From NCBI GenBank assembly GCA_012932865.1, contig SAXG01000039.1, positions 1 through 64,000 on the forward strand: a stretch of DNA of 64,000 nt, in the 5' to 3' direction. Below, piece after piece: positions 52,463-64,000 of the stretch. The DNA comes from Amylostereum areolatum. Its lineage: Eukaryota; Basidiomycota; Agaricomycetes; Russulales; Stereaceae. Numbering within the stretch: the stretch's first letter is position 1; each line of letters opens with the position of its first letter. Made by a program: the position numbers and the translations under genes. Under the pieces are notes generated by a model, which was not told the DNA's origin, made no database searches, and saw only the letters and a list, made by a program, of their open reading frames with translations.

Positions 52463-55400
52463 ATGCATACAGTTCGACCTTCCAGGTCATTTCCACTTCC
52501 AGAAGAAGAGGAGATTGATCCCTGCTCACGAGTTCACTACCTTCTTGATGACTATGTTTCAACGCATCTCATCACCGATTTCCGCCGTTGGACTGAACGG
52601 CACGTAAACGAAGTAACTTTGCCAGAAGTCCACTATGTCACTGTTTTCTAACCTTATCCTAGCTGCTGACCGCCGGCCTGGATCTTGTGTCTCCCGTTGA
52701 CCCTCAATCCTTCGCCCCCCCCTCCGATCTCCTAGCCGACTTTCTCAAACGCAAGGATGTACCGCACGCTGCCCCCACGGACGACTTCATCCAGGGTGCA
52801 CATCAAGCTCACGCACTAATCAAGGACGTACTTGAAGTAAAGAACCCCCGCATAACCGAGACCTGCTTCAACCAAAGCTCCGGTTATGATTGTGCGTCTT
52901 TCGGTCCACACAGACACGTTGAATATATGCGTCTGTTTCTGACCTCTTCGCCGTCCTAGTCAACTATGCGGGGTCGGACATTGCTCCCCAGGATTCTGTC
53001 CTTAGTATCCGTGCGCGCCGACGGGACCCGCGACCTGGGTCATCCCGCTTGATCTCAAAATTCTCTCAATTTCACCCGGAGTACGTAGCGCTGAAGCCAT
53101 CTGCTGCTATAAACATAGAAGAGCCTGGATCTCCGACCATATCAACGGATGATGCGCTGTGAGCTGCACTGCACCTATATATGCATTGGTACTGATGCGT
53201 GATCCCTTCTGAAGAGGGTTACGCTTAATCGTTGAACCTTCCATACGGGAGTCGGCTGTCTTTATGCTTCGCACCAACCCGTTTGCGACCCGAAGTACAA
53301 AGGAAGACACATCCGATTGTTTTATGGAGTCCCTTCGCCGTTCTTCACCTCCACTTTCTTTGGCACCACGCCCAATGACACCGCCAGTATTTCCCAGATC
53401 CCGTATGCCTGGAGGCGGCCGAGAGGTGTCTCTTCTTCCGCCATCGACCAATACCATGAAAGCGCCATCACTCTTTACCCCTTCGCTCAAGGTCCATAAC
53501 GACGATGACGGTGACACCGAGTTAGACCAAATGGTGATCATCGACGGTTGGCGTAGGTTTACCCCCTCCCTCCGAGTTTTGCTAGCCTGACTGCATCCCT
53601 ACCGAGTAGAAGCGTATGCAATCCCTTCAACACCTCCAACGCCGTCTCTCGCGGACAGTTCAAGTGATATCGACGAACTCTTCTTACCGTCCCCCGCGTC
53701 CAAATCGCTGCCTATTCAAGAATTTCTCCATATGAAAATGGGTACGCGCTGTTGGTAACGTTATCGGTGTTCAGTATCTATATGCACCAAATCACAGAAG
53801 AGCATATAATGCCCCGGATATCAACTATCGGGGGAGACCGCCCGAAAGCTAAGCTTCTAAGCGAAGGCAGGAGGTGAGTAAATAGGATGTTCTACTCGGG
53901 AGACAATACTCTAAAATAGAAAGATAGCCTACGAGAACATCTTCACCCTTTTATCAAAAGCATCGAAGTTTCTGCACCAGCATCGCCCCCTTCGCTTCAT
54001 GAACGAATGCCTTCCTCCGTGCTAGGTCAACCATCAGCTATGCTTGACGATAGCTTCGAGGTACCGCCTCCAATGGATGACCTAGATGATGGGATAATGA
54101 AACTACTGGCCCACGTTCAAGAAGACGACACAGACTTGATCCTTCGCGAATGCCCTGACGATAAGATCTCCGAGTTGATGGAGGGTGGGTTTTCTCGCGT
54201 GTTCACAGTGCCGCCGATGACTTAAAATTTAATATAGTACCACACCTTCCCGAACCTTGCGAACACGGTCCCAGCGCGATCACCCCTACCTCATTGCAAA
54301 CCCTTCTTGCCAAACCTCACCCTGACGCCAACATTCAACAAGACTCATTCAGTTTTCTCAAGCCCGTGACAGGTGTCAAACCTCTGAACATCGAATTGTC
54401 ATGGAGGTAATTTTCTCTAGACGAAAGGTCAATACACCACATTCTAAAACTTACGCACGTGTAGACCTTTTGATTTCGAAGACAAAGTTCCAACCCACGA
54501 CGAAATAGCGCAAACAGCCGGCCTTCACGAGATGTTCTCCTCTAACACGCAAGGCCATGTTGACGAGGTTGAAATCACGCGGATACTGCGGGAGTGCCAC
54601 CCCCCTGAACTACCTCTCTCATCCATCATCTTGGAGAGCGAACGCTTGCGTCATTTTATGGACAAGTCTCCCGCCGCCATTGTCCACGAACCCGAGCATC
54701 ATCTTCACAACCGTATTGATGCCGGGATGATTCTAACTAGGAAAGAGCGACGCAGGGCTGCCCGAATTGGAGGGTATCCCGATAACTTCCAGGACGGTGA
54801 GGATGATGGACCTTTCTCGCAGGCCTCTCGCGAATTGGATACCAAACGTCGGAAAGTATTGAGCGAACTTCCCTTCTCAGCTTCACCCCCTGCACCCCTC
54901 CTACCTGTGCAACATCTCACTAGGCATGAAGTTTCGCAAAGTCCAGGCCATGGCGCCACATCATCACATCCGACTTCCACGGACGATTCATTCAACACAA
55001 TTCCTGTCGCCGATTACTCTTCCCGCGAGGACGACATGGACCTGACCGATTCTCAAATTCCTCTGATTGACCATGGCGCTGACCGGCTGTCCATGAACCC
55101 TGCCCGCCGTTACACTCCTCATCTTCCCGTTCGCCAAGTTGTTGATCCCGTTGAGCACGACAGCCGACTGAACGCCTGGTCGCCGGATCTACCGGCTAGC
55201 TCTGTCCCTAGTCCTAGTCAGTCCCCGGAGCCTACTTCGCCCCTGATAAAAGCTCTCCCACAAGAACATGAGAAACGGCACTCTGTCAATTGCTCTTTGT
55301 ATGATTGGATGATACTGCGACCAAATGCTCCACTCGTCAACAAGCAGGATTCTTCGCCTGACCTTCCGAGCAACCAGACGCACAGCCCACCTCAACAGAA

Positions 55401-56345
55401 TACAACCGAGGTTCCGGCCGAGCTGGTAGACTCGCATACCTTGCGGGAACCGTCCTTGTATTGTTCTCGTCCAGACATTCAACATAGTTACCTTGCTTCC
55501 CTCGACACTTTGAAGGACCGGCCTCTTGTACGCTCGCTTCGGTCTCCGCAAAGACGCGTCAACTTGATCGAGAGGGATTCACTGAAGGATGTGGACTTAA
55601 TCCTTGACTGCGACACAGCCGTTATTCTCTTTCCTCTTCATGCCCTTCCCGCCCACATTGGTGACTTTAAGACTCGCTTAGATGCATCATCTTGGCGTTA
55701 TCTCCGCATCCTTGTTGTTTTTCAGACATACACTTCCTCAGCGCCGGGTTCTTCGAACGAGCTCAGTCCACAGGCCTTCACAGCTCCCGTTATCAAAGCC
55801 GTGAAGAAGCTCCACCGCGAGATAGCCCTCTCCGACGCGTACGAGACCAAGCGTGCAGAAGCCAAAATACAATATGCTTTCGCCATGTCCGCTGACCATG
55901 CAGCAGATTTCATCCTCACGGCAGCAGAAGCAGCAAAGCGACGTGGTACAGATGTATGGGGGTATCGGGAATGGTTGGATGAAGAAGAGCAAGAGGTAAT
56001 GCATGTTCGAAATGTATTTATACAGGTGACTGACAAAAATCGTTGAAACAGGATGAACAGAACTTGGCTGCTGCTGTTGGGATGAACACCTTCGTCGCAG
56101 CCTTGATACTTTCTCGTGTATCTTTGAACAATTTCTTGGACATGGATCCTGCAGTGCGGATGAAAGAATTCGGATGTCTCGTTGGGGAACAGAGGATCGT
56201 GAGTACTCTCATTCCATTGGGCATGTACCAATATACCATATTCACACTAACGTCGGGTGGCCTTTTGCAGTTGCATCTCAACGAGTGGCTGTCACTCCGG
56301 AAAAGTTTTATCGACTCATCTTCCGATGGAGATATACCAATGTAA
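52463..56345 (+). CDS. Probable XPF-like meiotic ZMM protein (Zip2/SHOC1 type)
   Basis: Multi-exon gene. Clear exons: 52463-52612, 52663-52882, 52960-53158, 53215 to about 53551, 53610-53741, then 54.0-54.2 kb, 54.2-54.4 kb and a long exon from about 54470; the 53.7-54.0 kb joints are unresolved. The ATG at 52463 (MHTVRPSRSFPLPEEEE) is chosen as the first that keeps the frame. C-terminal part: DVDLILDCDTAVILFPLHAL, WRYLRILVVFQTY, ADFILTAAEAAKRRG, then EQNLAAAVGMNTFVAALIL and FLDMDPAVRMKEFGCLVGEQ. This order resembles an ERCC4-type fold without catalytic acidic motif followed by a helix-hairpin-helix pair, as in the crossover factors Zip2 and SHOC1. Function is inferred from weak similarity; ORF reality is firm. 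Confidence 0.5.
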
Positions 56346-56727
56346 CATGAAAGTTTCTTAGTACTGTACTCTATTCAATAAACACAAGTAGCCGTCGTAT
56401 GCACTGTATGCAACGGGTAGCAATTCTGTAACGAAAAAAGCCTCAGTTACTATAATGGTAGTGTGGTGAGGAGAATCAAAACATGCGGCAAGACACCAAT
56501 GCACAAGAGACTACTATGTACGTGCATGGTTCGTGACGCGTGAGGGGGAATGGGGTCAGTTCGTAAGGATTGAGGCAGCTGTCTGATGTCTAAGGTCGTG
56601 GTCTAGGGTGTGTTAAGTAGGACAAAAGTTATGTGTGATGTGTATCTATGCTGTAGAGTGCGCGGGAAGTGTGGCAGCATCATGAAAGAGGCATGAAGCA
56701 TGTATAAGAGGGTGTCGAGGAAACACT
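56346..56727. other. Convergent 3' region, no feature seen
   Basis: About 380 bp between the converging ends of the Zip2-like gene and the ABC transporter. Contains AATAAA-like AATAAACAC just after the first gene (about 56378) as a possible polyadenylation signal; nothing else recognised. Confidence 0.35.
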
Positions 56728-59700
56728 TCAACGTTTCGCAAAGCGCAAGTACCGGGAGGCGACGATCGTGATGAAGAAGTTGAAGACTGAATGGTACTGT
56801 CAGTAAGGGTGTCAAAGATGCAGACGAACCAACGAACCAAAGAATGCGAAGATAACCCAAACGTCTCTCCAACGATTCTCGAAACGAATGTTAAGTGGAA
56901 GGAAGAACTCGTCGCCGACCTGTGAAGAAGCTTCGTCAGCGCACGCCGTCGATGCTACGAAGCTCACTTACAGAGTACTGGCAGTAACGGCAAGTATCAG
57001 TGTCGTTGGCGTTGTCGAGATAGCCGCCAAATGCCTGGACGAACTCGTTGGCCCACGCGCCACATGTCTGGCCTGATGGCGGAGAGAATACAGCGAACTC
57101 CTCCGGCTTGCAACGGATGGGAAGACCGCTGTAGCCAGGATTGTTAACCCCATAGGTATATCATGATAACGACGAAGACATACTGAAGCTCCGTGGAAAC
57201 GGTTGCGCCAAGCACGCGAGTGAAAGGGTTGAGCTCGTACAACCAAGATCTCCAGAACGAATTCATGCTAGGGTACGGGATAGTGACGCCGCAGAATGTG
57301 CTGAGGACGACCATGATGAACGGGTTGAACAATACGGCCACTTGGACCGTCGGGGTGACAGAAGCAATGACCTGGCCAAGCGTAACACCGAAGTACTCGG
57401 TGAAGAGGATGACCAAGAGTTGAAACCCGGTGCCATCGAGTCCAGCGGCTCCCTGACCAAAGTGTTGCGGATATACCAGGAGGACCCAGTAGATGATCGC
57501 GCATATGGTACTATACGGCATCTCGCCAAGAAGTTGGGAGATTGCGAACACCTCGGGCGCGTAGATCCTGCTCGAAGCCTCACGGATGAAGACGCCTGAT
57601 AGTCAGAATCATCAGCAAACAGCCTATCGTGGCACAACAAAGCACCTACGGCGGTTGAAAAGGAACATAGGCTCGATTTGACCCATCAAAATAGCAGGCA
57701 AAATCGTGATCCAGAAACTAAAGCAATTTTGTTCAATCGGAAATATCAAGCAGATAACAAGTGCAGCTCACATCGAGAAAACACGGTATTGGAGGTCACG
57801 TACGCTGTTCCCTAGCTGGAGGAAGGGCAGCGAGACGAAAAGCGAGATGAATAGGTGCACGAAAACACGGGTAAACACATAGTCGGGCGAACGCCAAAGA
57901 GCCGTGGCAGTTCGTTTAACGACAATGCGCAACTGGTACAGGAAAGAAGTAGCGTCTACGTTCATGTTAGGCTAGGATCCCCAGATTAGAAGAGGCAAAC
58001 TTACATGTAGACGACTGCTTCAACTCTTCCACTGGACGGGACAGACCACGTTTCTTAAGATCATCGATCTGGTCACGCACAAGACGGCACTCAGGAGAGT
58101 CGAGCCAGATATCTTTCCAGTCTCGATCGCCAACACGAGGACTGATACCAGCACCAATTGCGTCAAGCATGTATTCAGCTGGGTTGACCTTCGATTGATG
58201 TCAACATATTGAAGCATGGAACACAAAGAGGGAAGAGGCGTACGTTGGACGGGCATGTTGCACCGTTGCGAGAGAAGTAGTCGCGAAGGACTTGCGAATC
58301 CGCGCCGATGTCGCCGAAGTACACCGTATGTCCGCCACGTTCCAAAAGTAGAAGCCGGTCGAAGCTCTCAAAAAGGAGAGATGAAGGTTGGTGGATTGTG
58401 CAAAGGATAGCTTGCCCTTGGTCGGCGAGCTTGCGAAGGAAACGAACCAAGTTCCATGCACTCTGGGCATCAAGACCGGAGGTTGGCTCGTCGAGGAAAA
58501 GCAAGAGTTCTGGCTTGCTGGCCAATTCCACGCCGATTGTGAGCCGCTTGCGAGCCTCTACACCAAGGGTGAACACAAGAGCGTCGGAAAGGTCCTGGAG
58601 TTCAAGGAGCTCGATCATTTCTTCGACATACGCATTCTTCTCACTCTCGGAAATGTCGGCCGGCTGACGAAGGTAGGCGGAGAAACGCATGGCCTCGCGA
58701 ACGGTCGCCGTGCCTTCGTGGACATCCATTTGCTCTGCGTAGGCAGTCCCCCGCGCGAAGTCCGACCCGAGAGGCCTTCCGTCGACCAACATATCGCCAG
58801 TAATGACGCCAATATTCTTCCTTTGTGCAAGGACATCTAAACAGGTTGTCTTTCCGGCGCCGGAGGCACCCATGAGCGCGGTGAGAGTGCCAGGCTTGAC
58901 GAAGCCGTAAACGTTGTTCAACAGCTGAAGCGTGCCCCCTGGAACGGGAACCACATAGTTGATCGCTTCCCAGGTGAACGCCTTGCGGTCAGAAAATACG
59001 TCGCTAGGGAAGAAGTGGGTTCAATGCGACGAAACCGACATTCTGAAAGTGTATGCACATACACGGAACGCTCTTGCTTTGCTTCCATGAGGGCTGCCTT
59101 CTCTTTTTGATCGCTTTCAAGCTTGGCTTGCCGCCGGTCGCGCAGGGCCTCGTTGAGCTGTTTGGTCTCCGCGTCCTCCTTTGCGAATATGCGGATGGAT
59201 GATCCACCAGCAGGTGGCTGCAGGTAGTCCAAAGCAACGATCTGCGTGAGCTGGAAAAATAAAATCCAACCAATTGACACAATGAAGTTGCGACGCCAGA
59301 GGTCTGCCGTGTTGTAGTTATACCCGATATTGAGATAATCATGACCGGAGACGAATGGGGAACCTTCCACTGCGCCGAATAGAGTGCAAACTTGGTTGGG
59401 ACCAATGGTGTTTCTAAATGACATCCGTTAGCAACCTGATAAACGTCACGATCGTGGACTTACGGATACTTGTCGATACCGGGACCGTTGCGGGGTACCA
59501 CATACGCGCCATCACAGGAAATCTGCGAAGGAGTCAGCCACACATCACTACACGATCACCACCGGGATGCGTACGTTGATCCGTCCGAATTCGTTCTCCA
59601 TGAGAGCCGAGTAAGCTACAAGAACACACAGTTAGCTCGATCACAATCCCTGGGAAATAACATACCATATGCCATGGGGTCGATATAAAACTGGAAATGT

Positions 59701-62158
59701 TCATGAGTATATGAATGGAGATGCAAGACATAGATTGCTTACGATCCAGAAAAGCCATCGTTTCATTTCCTGGACGGGTACCATGTAACCAACGTAGAAT
59801 ACGATGTTGGGGACGAAGAATGATCCGAGGCGGAAGGCTTGGTCGAAATTCTGGCAGAGCTGACCGAACGTGCGGAAGAAGCCTTGCATGCCAAGGAAGG
59901 CGCAGTAGTTTATGAGATGGAATGTCCAGAACGCGCCGCCATTGTATACCAAGCCGGCCATAAAGTAAATGATCACGTCGTAGATGAAGACACGGACGGC
60001 AGAGAACGGTACATCCGCGAGGGTATTGGCGAGGGCGATGGCCGACGGTCGATAGAGACTGTATGCCGTTTGTTTGCGGAGGATACGGCGACCGGTAATC
60101 TGAAGGGGCAATTCTCCGAAAGCGTCAAGAGCAGACGTCAACATGGCAGCGAAAATCAGACTGCCACGAGTGAAAGCGCCTTGGGCCGTCGTGGGAAGAT
60201 TGAAGTAAGCACCTCCGAGAACGAGGGCCAAGATCGTAGAGAGCGAGAAGCTGGTGACTAGTTGGAAGCGATCCTGGAGTCGTGTTTGGAGTTGACGCTT
60301 TGTGAGCGCCCACACTTGACCGAAGAATCCGAGGGTGTATGGGCTCCTCTTTGACACGCCACGCTTTTTGTCGGCGAGAACAGCTTGGCGGAACGCCTCC
60401 TGGTCCGTCCTTTCAGTCTCCATGAGGAGACTGTACTTCTCGAGGGAATCGTGGAGAGCTTGAGCATGATGCGACTTCAGGAAGGCTTCTTCGAGAGCCT
60501 CTGGAGTAGATGGAACGTCGTTGGCTGAACGCCCGTCGGCCAACTGACGCTCATTGGGATCCGTGCACCCTGTAAGGTAATCCGGGGTCGACTGACGTGG
60601 CAAGGAGCTATACAAAGATGTGGGTCAGTTTCGCGAACATAGTGTAACGGAAGGCCATACCGATAACCGAGACTTTCGAAATACGACCGGGCATCCGACG
60701 GAGAACCAAAGTAAACTTGACGACCGTGATCGAGGACCATGACCTTGTCAAATAATTCGTAGATCCCCTCGCCAGCCTGGTACCTGGATTGTATCGGGTC
60801 AGTATATCTTGGACGAGAATGCAAAAATGTCTAACAATGTCACGAAGGTGGTCTGACCCAAGATGTCTGTCATCACGCGCAATCCCTTCGTGTAATCGAG
60901 TGCAGTGGAAGCATCAAGACCACGAGTCGAGTTATCCCAGCACTGAACGCGCGCACGGGTGGCCATCATCTCGGCGATACTGACGCGCTTACGCTCACCG
61001 CCAGAAACACCGCGCACAAACTCGTCGCCGACAAGCGTATTCGCCGTGTGCTCGATATTAAGCATTTTGAGGAGCATATTTTTGACCTGATCGTCGAAGT
61101 CCTTGCGGCTTAGCCCAGGAATGCGACCCTTGGGCCCGGGCGTCTTAGTCGAGAGGGCAAAAGTGAGTGTTTGGGAAACAGTCAGGGTGGCAATGTGAAT
61201 GTCGTCTGCAACGCGACGATGGTTTGATTAGAATACGACAACAGATGGAAAGGACGACCGGGGGCTTACCTTCCTCGTTATATACGACCTCACCCTTGTA
61301 GTACTTCGCCATCTCGCTCGCGTCGATACCGGCGTAACGCACATCGCCTTCCACCTTTGAATATTCGCCGCGTTGATTGGCAATACTTTTTAAGAACGTG
61401 GAGCAACCAGAACCAGGACAACCAAGGACGAGAACCATTTCACCGGGTTTGACCACTCCAGATTGCCTAGGTCCATAGTAAGCAAGCATGGAACAAACAA
61501 TGAAGAGCAAGACTTACTTGTGTAAGATAGGAGTGGTGACCACATTCTTTTTCGGCAAAAATTGTGCAATGAAACTCCAGATCCACAAGATGATCGTCAA
61601 TCCGCTGCGTAGAACCGCCACTAAACCGTCGGAGATTAAAACTCCGTATGGACCGATAGCGAGCACACGCACCATCGAAAGTGGTAATGTAAACCTTACA
61701 GCGAAAATGTTCAACGGTAGTGATAAGTCCCGAGGTAAGATGATGCACACCTTGAAGCCTGCTCCACCAAACGCCTCGACCTGGAGATCCCGCCAGGTAA
61801 CGCCGACCCGCTTATGCTTGATACCTGCAGCCTGGTTGGCGTCGTTGGAAGACTGTAGATAGTCGCGAAGGTTGAAGGTGCCTTCGCCCTCGTCGTCGGA
61901 CGACGCGCCCTTCTCGATATCTCCAAAGTGAGGTAAACCACGCTCGTGCTGTTTTAGACCCTTCTGAGACTGGATGGAAAGCTGGCGTTCTAAGGCGTAG
62001 AAATGAGCCTCAGCTTCTGCGACATTGACATGATCGCCCTCAGGGACGTTGAGGCGAGCGTCATTGGACGACACTCCCTCGTTAAGGGTTACTGTGTCCG
62101 GAGACGCGCTCATGGGCGAGGAAAACGCGTAGAGTTGGGACGGGCATCTCGAAGACAC
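56728..62158 (-). CDS. PDR-type (ABCG full-size) ABC transporter
   Basis: About 17 exons with short introns, e.g. 62158-61518, 61466-61270, 61205-60836, 60783-60661, 60607-59743 and, further on, 59413-59063, 59003-58244, 57595-57184; last exon ends at TGA 56728-56730. Start at 62158 or an in-frame ATG at 62113. Order NBD1-TMD1-NBD2-TMD2. NBD1 has the degenerate fungal PDR Walker A ([12 protein letters not shown]), signature [13 protein letters not shown] and [12 protein letters not shown]2 has canonical GASGAGKTT and [12 protein letters not shown]. Also [19 protein letters not shown] and [11 protein letters not shown], typical of this family. Plasma-membrane drug or lipid efflux is the family role; the substrate cannot be read. 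All splice phases checked join in frame, so the gene looks intact. Confidence 0.93.
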
Positions 62159-62772
62159 AGTGAGGTGCTTTTATAGATCCGGAGAGGGATAAGTATGACT
62201 AAATACATTTGTCAAGGCTTAAGTTCGGATGTGGGTACATGGTAAACGCCGACCACCTATCACCGAGCGTCAATCTGACTTAGATTTTGTCCTGGCAGGC
62301 CCCTCCTGGGTCACCCACCGACTGGTCCGACTCCATTAATCCTATCCAAGCTGGCAAGTTATGCTGTACGCCCCACTGGGCGTAGGAATACTTGGCGACC
62401 TTCACAGTAAGCTGATAGCCAGTCCGAGTCTGTACTATCTTAAGAAGAAAGAACCCTGACCCACACGGAGTCAGTATCCGATCTCATGCCGATCCACACC
62501 CATAAGAACTGGTTCAACGTTGTGATGGACGGATTTAGTTTCAGCGGTCAGCGGTTCAGCGCCGACGAGGGCAAAGTTGAGTCGGTCTTCAGGTGTAGTA
62601 AGTTACTTGAACCGACTTGAACTTAACTTGAACAGAGAAGGGTGTCACGTGTAACCCTAACCCCATGCGTGGCACAGGCCGTGCCGTTCACGCTCGCAAC
62701 TCGACGGCGGTCACTGACTATATCCTCAGCAGCCTGCTCTGCATATAACTGGCTGTCCTGCCATCCGTCGCA
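62159..62772. other. Divergent promoter region between ABC transporter and DOP1
   Basis: About 610 bp shared by two divergently transcribed genes. It contains an imperfect tandem CTTGAACCGACTTGAACTTA / ACTTGAAC motif near 62605-62635. No ORF of note. Confidence 0.4.
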
Positions 62773-64000
62773 TGGCTTCTGCCTCATACAATGACAAGGC
62801 TCCAAATCGGATCCTCGAGAGAGCTAATTCGAGAGGTGCGTCGCCTGCCCGATTTCCATCCAATACTCGCTGAGTTTCATCGTTCCTCCAGCTGCTCTCC
62901 AGCAGACCTATGTTTCTGATCCCAAGTACAAGAAGTACGTGCAGCAGGTGGAAAAATCCCTTGCATCCTTCGACAATGTGCATGAATGGGCGGATTTTAT
63001 CGCGTTCTTGAAACAATTGCTTAAGGTGCGTGAGCATCCTAGTATCGCTCTCGTTTAACATTAATCGCTGTTCAGACTCTGCAAGCATACATGCAGTTCA
63101 AGGAAGTTCCCCGGAAGATAATTGTTGCAAAGCGCCTCGCCCAATGTCTTAATCCCGCTTTACCCAGTGGAGTACACCAAAGGGCTCTTGATGTCTACTC
63201 CCACATTCTCAGCGTCGCTGGCGTACGTATGCCTGTGCCTCCATTCTTGGCTATACTTCTGCCAGCTCACTGTGTGCTACATGCAGTCTGAAGGTCTCAG
63301 AAGGGATCTTTATTTGTGGGCATCGGGTCTATTCCCTTTCTTCGAGTACGCTGCAACTTCTGTTAAGGCGCGTTTCCCATGCCGGACTCCTGCGTCTCTT
63401 CTGACCTTAGGTGCAGCCCGCTCTCCTCAATATCTATGACGTATACTTTCTTCCCCTACAAGATGATCTGCGGCCTGTGACCAAGTCTTTCATCCTCGCT
63501 CTTCTTCCGGGATTGGAGGAGGAGACCGGAGAGTTTTTCGAGAAGGTGTGCAATTGTCTGCCATCTGGTCCTGTTTCCTCACCTTGCTGTAGGTTATAGC
63601 ACTGCTCGACCGCCTCTCGGGAACGATTTCGCCGTCCTTCTTTTTCCAGAATGTCTGGCTAGTCATGTTAACAACTCCATCCGCACGAGGAACTTCTCTC
63701 AACCTTCTATCCCGCCGCCTTCCCAAACTCAATCCTGATGAAGGTTCGTTCAAAACTCATCCCACTTCAATGCAACGCTCATACTTGCGCAGACATAACG
63801 ACCATCGTGGGCTCTGATATCGGACTCATGATACGTGCCTTCTCAGCAGCTCTCGAGGACGACAACCTTTTAGTGCGCCGCAGCGCACTAGACCTTCTTC
63901 TCCAGTCATTGCGACTGGACAGCGCGGCCATCCGCAATGCGTCTGCAGAAGACCGTACCATCCTCATGCGGGCAGCTACTAGCGTCGTGATGCGCAGGGA
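62773..64000 (+). CDS. DOP1: Dopey/DOP1 homologue, N-terminal part
   Basis: Exons 62773-62835, 62892-63025, 63076-63222, 63287-63361, 63411-63545, 63593-63743 and 63793 onward, all joining in frame; runs off the window. Residues DPKYKKYVQQVEKSLASFDN, VHEWADFIAFLKQLLKTLQA, VPRKIIVAKRLAQCLNPALP, SGVHQRALDVYSHIL and GLRRDLYLWASGLFPFFEYA are characteristic of the Dopey N-terminal domain. Dopey proteins act with Mon2 and a P4 flippase in endosome-to-Golgi traffic (established for yeast Dop1). The full protein is usually well over 1500 residues, so most of it lies outside the window. Confidence 0.93.

Overview
The window looks like a fungal chromosome segment, most likely from a basidiomycete. Introns are short (about 48-102 nt, GT..AG), genes have many exons, and the host genes include a full-size PDR/ABCG transporter and the start of a Dopey/DOP1 gene. 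A dense block of chromodomain-type Ty3/gypsy LTR retrotransposons lies between them.

Layout. (1) 1-7.1 kb: small, poorly known multi-exon genes. A tandem pair of paralogues on the minus strand (1134-2406 and 2909-4332) carries one visible lesion each. An unknown gene (4969-6239, minus) diverges from another (6368-7105, plus). GC-rich, CCGCGG-containing tandem repeats lie between the paralogues and on both sides of them. (2) 7.1-7.8 kb: degenerate tandem repeat of about 210 bp. (3) 7.87-51.36 kb: a nested retrotransposon block. I distinguish four gypsy families (I, II, III, V) and one 1.3 kb orphan LTR. Insertions resolved by target-site duplications (TSD): II-a (10392-17910, TSD AAACG) in I-a; I-b (32696-47925, TSD GTCTC) in III-b; II-b (39595-47537, TSD CACAG) in the 3' LTR of I-b; a solo LTR of III (44574-44992, TSD AGGAG) in II-b; the orphan LTR (48803-50134, TSD CCGT) in III-b. 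III-a (25099-32199) has identical LTRs but mismatched flanks, so DNA has probably been lost around it. (4) 51.36-51.8 kb: the C-terminal part of a 2OG-Fe(II) oxygenase gene, cut by III-b. (5) 52.4-56.3 kb: a probable XPF-like meiotic ZMM gene (Zip2/SHOC1 type). (6) 56.7-62.2 kb: a PDR-type ABC transporter. (7) 62.8 kb to the end: N-terminus of DOP1.

The most unusual signal is in the retrotransposon 5' regions. In all four families the transcript from the TATA box to the Gag start is almost free of ATG, although it is long and largely open. In three families an upstream ORF (ORF0) ends at a stop lying in the same frame as an ATG-less extension of Gag, and the stop is followed by ACC or ACA and a near-cognate start codon. 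In family I the extension is conserved at amino-acid level with no ATG at all. This points to non-AUG initiation, stop readthrough or reinitiation feeding Gag. Gag and Pol are then joined by a GGGUUUU -1 frameshift site (I, II) or by an in-frame UGA (III).

Caution: most lesions in the retrotransposons are single-base insertions, even in copies with nearly identical LTRs, while the unique genes read cleanly. This fits unpolished long-read errors in repeats, so broken frames should not be taken as proof of inactivity.
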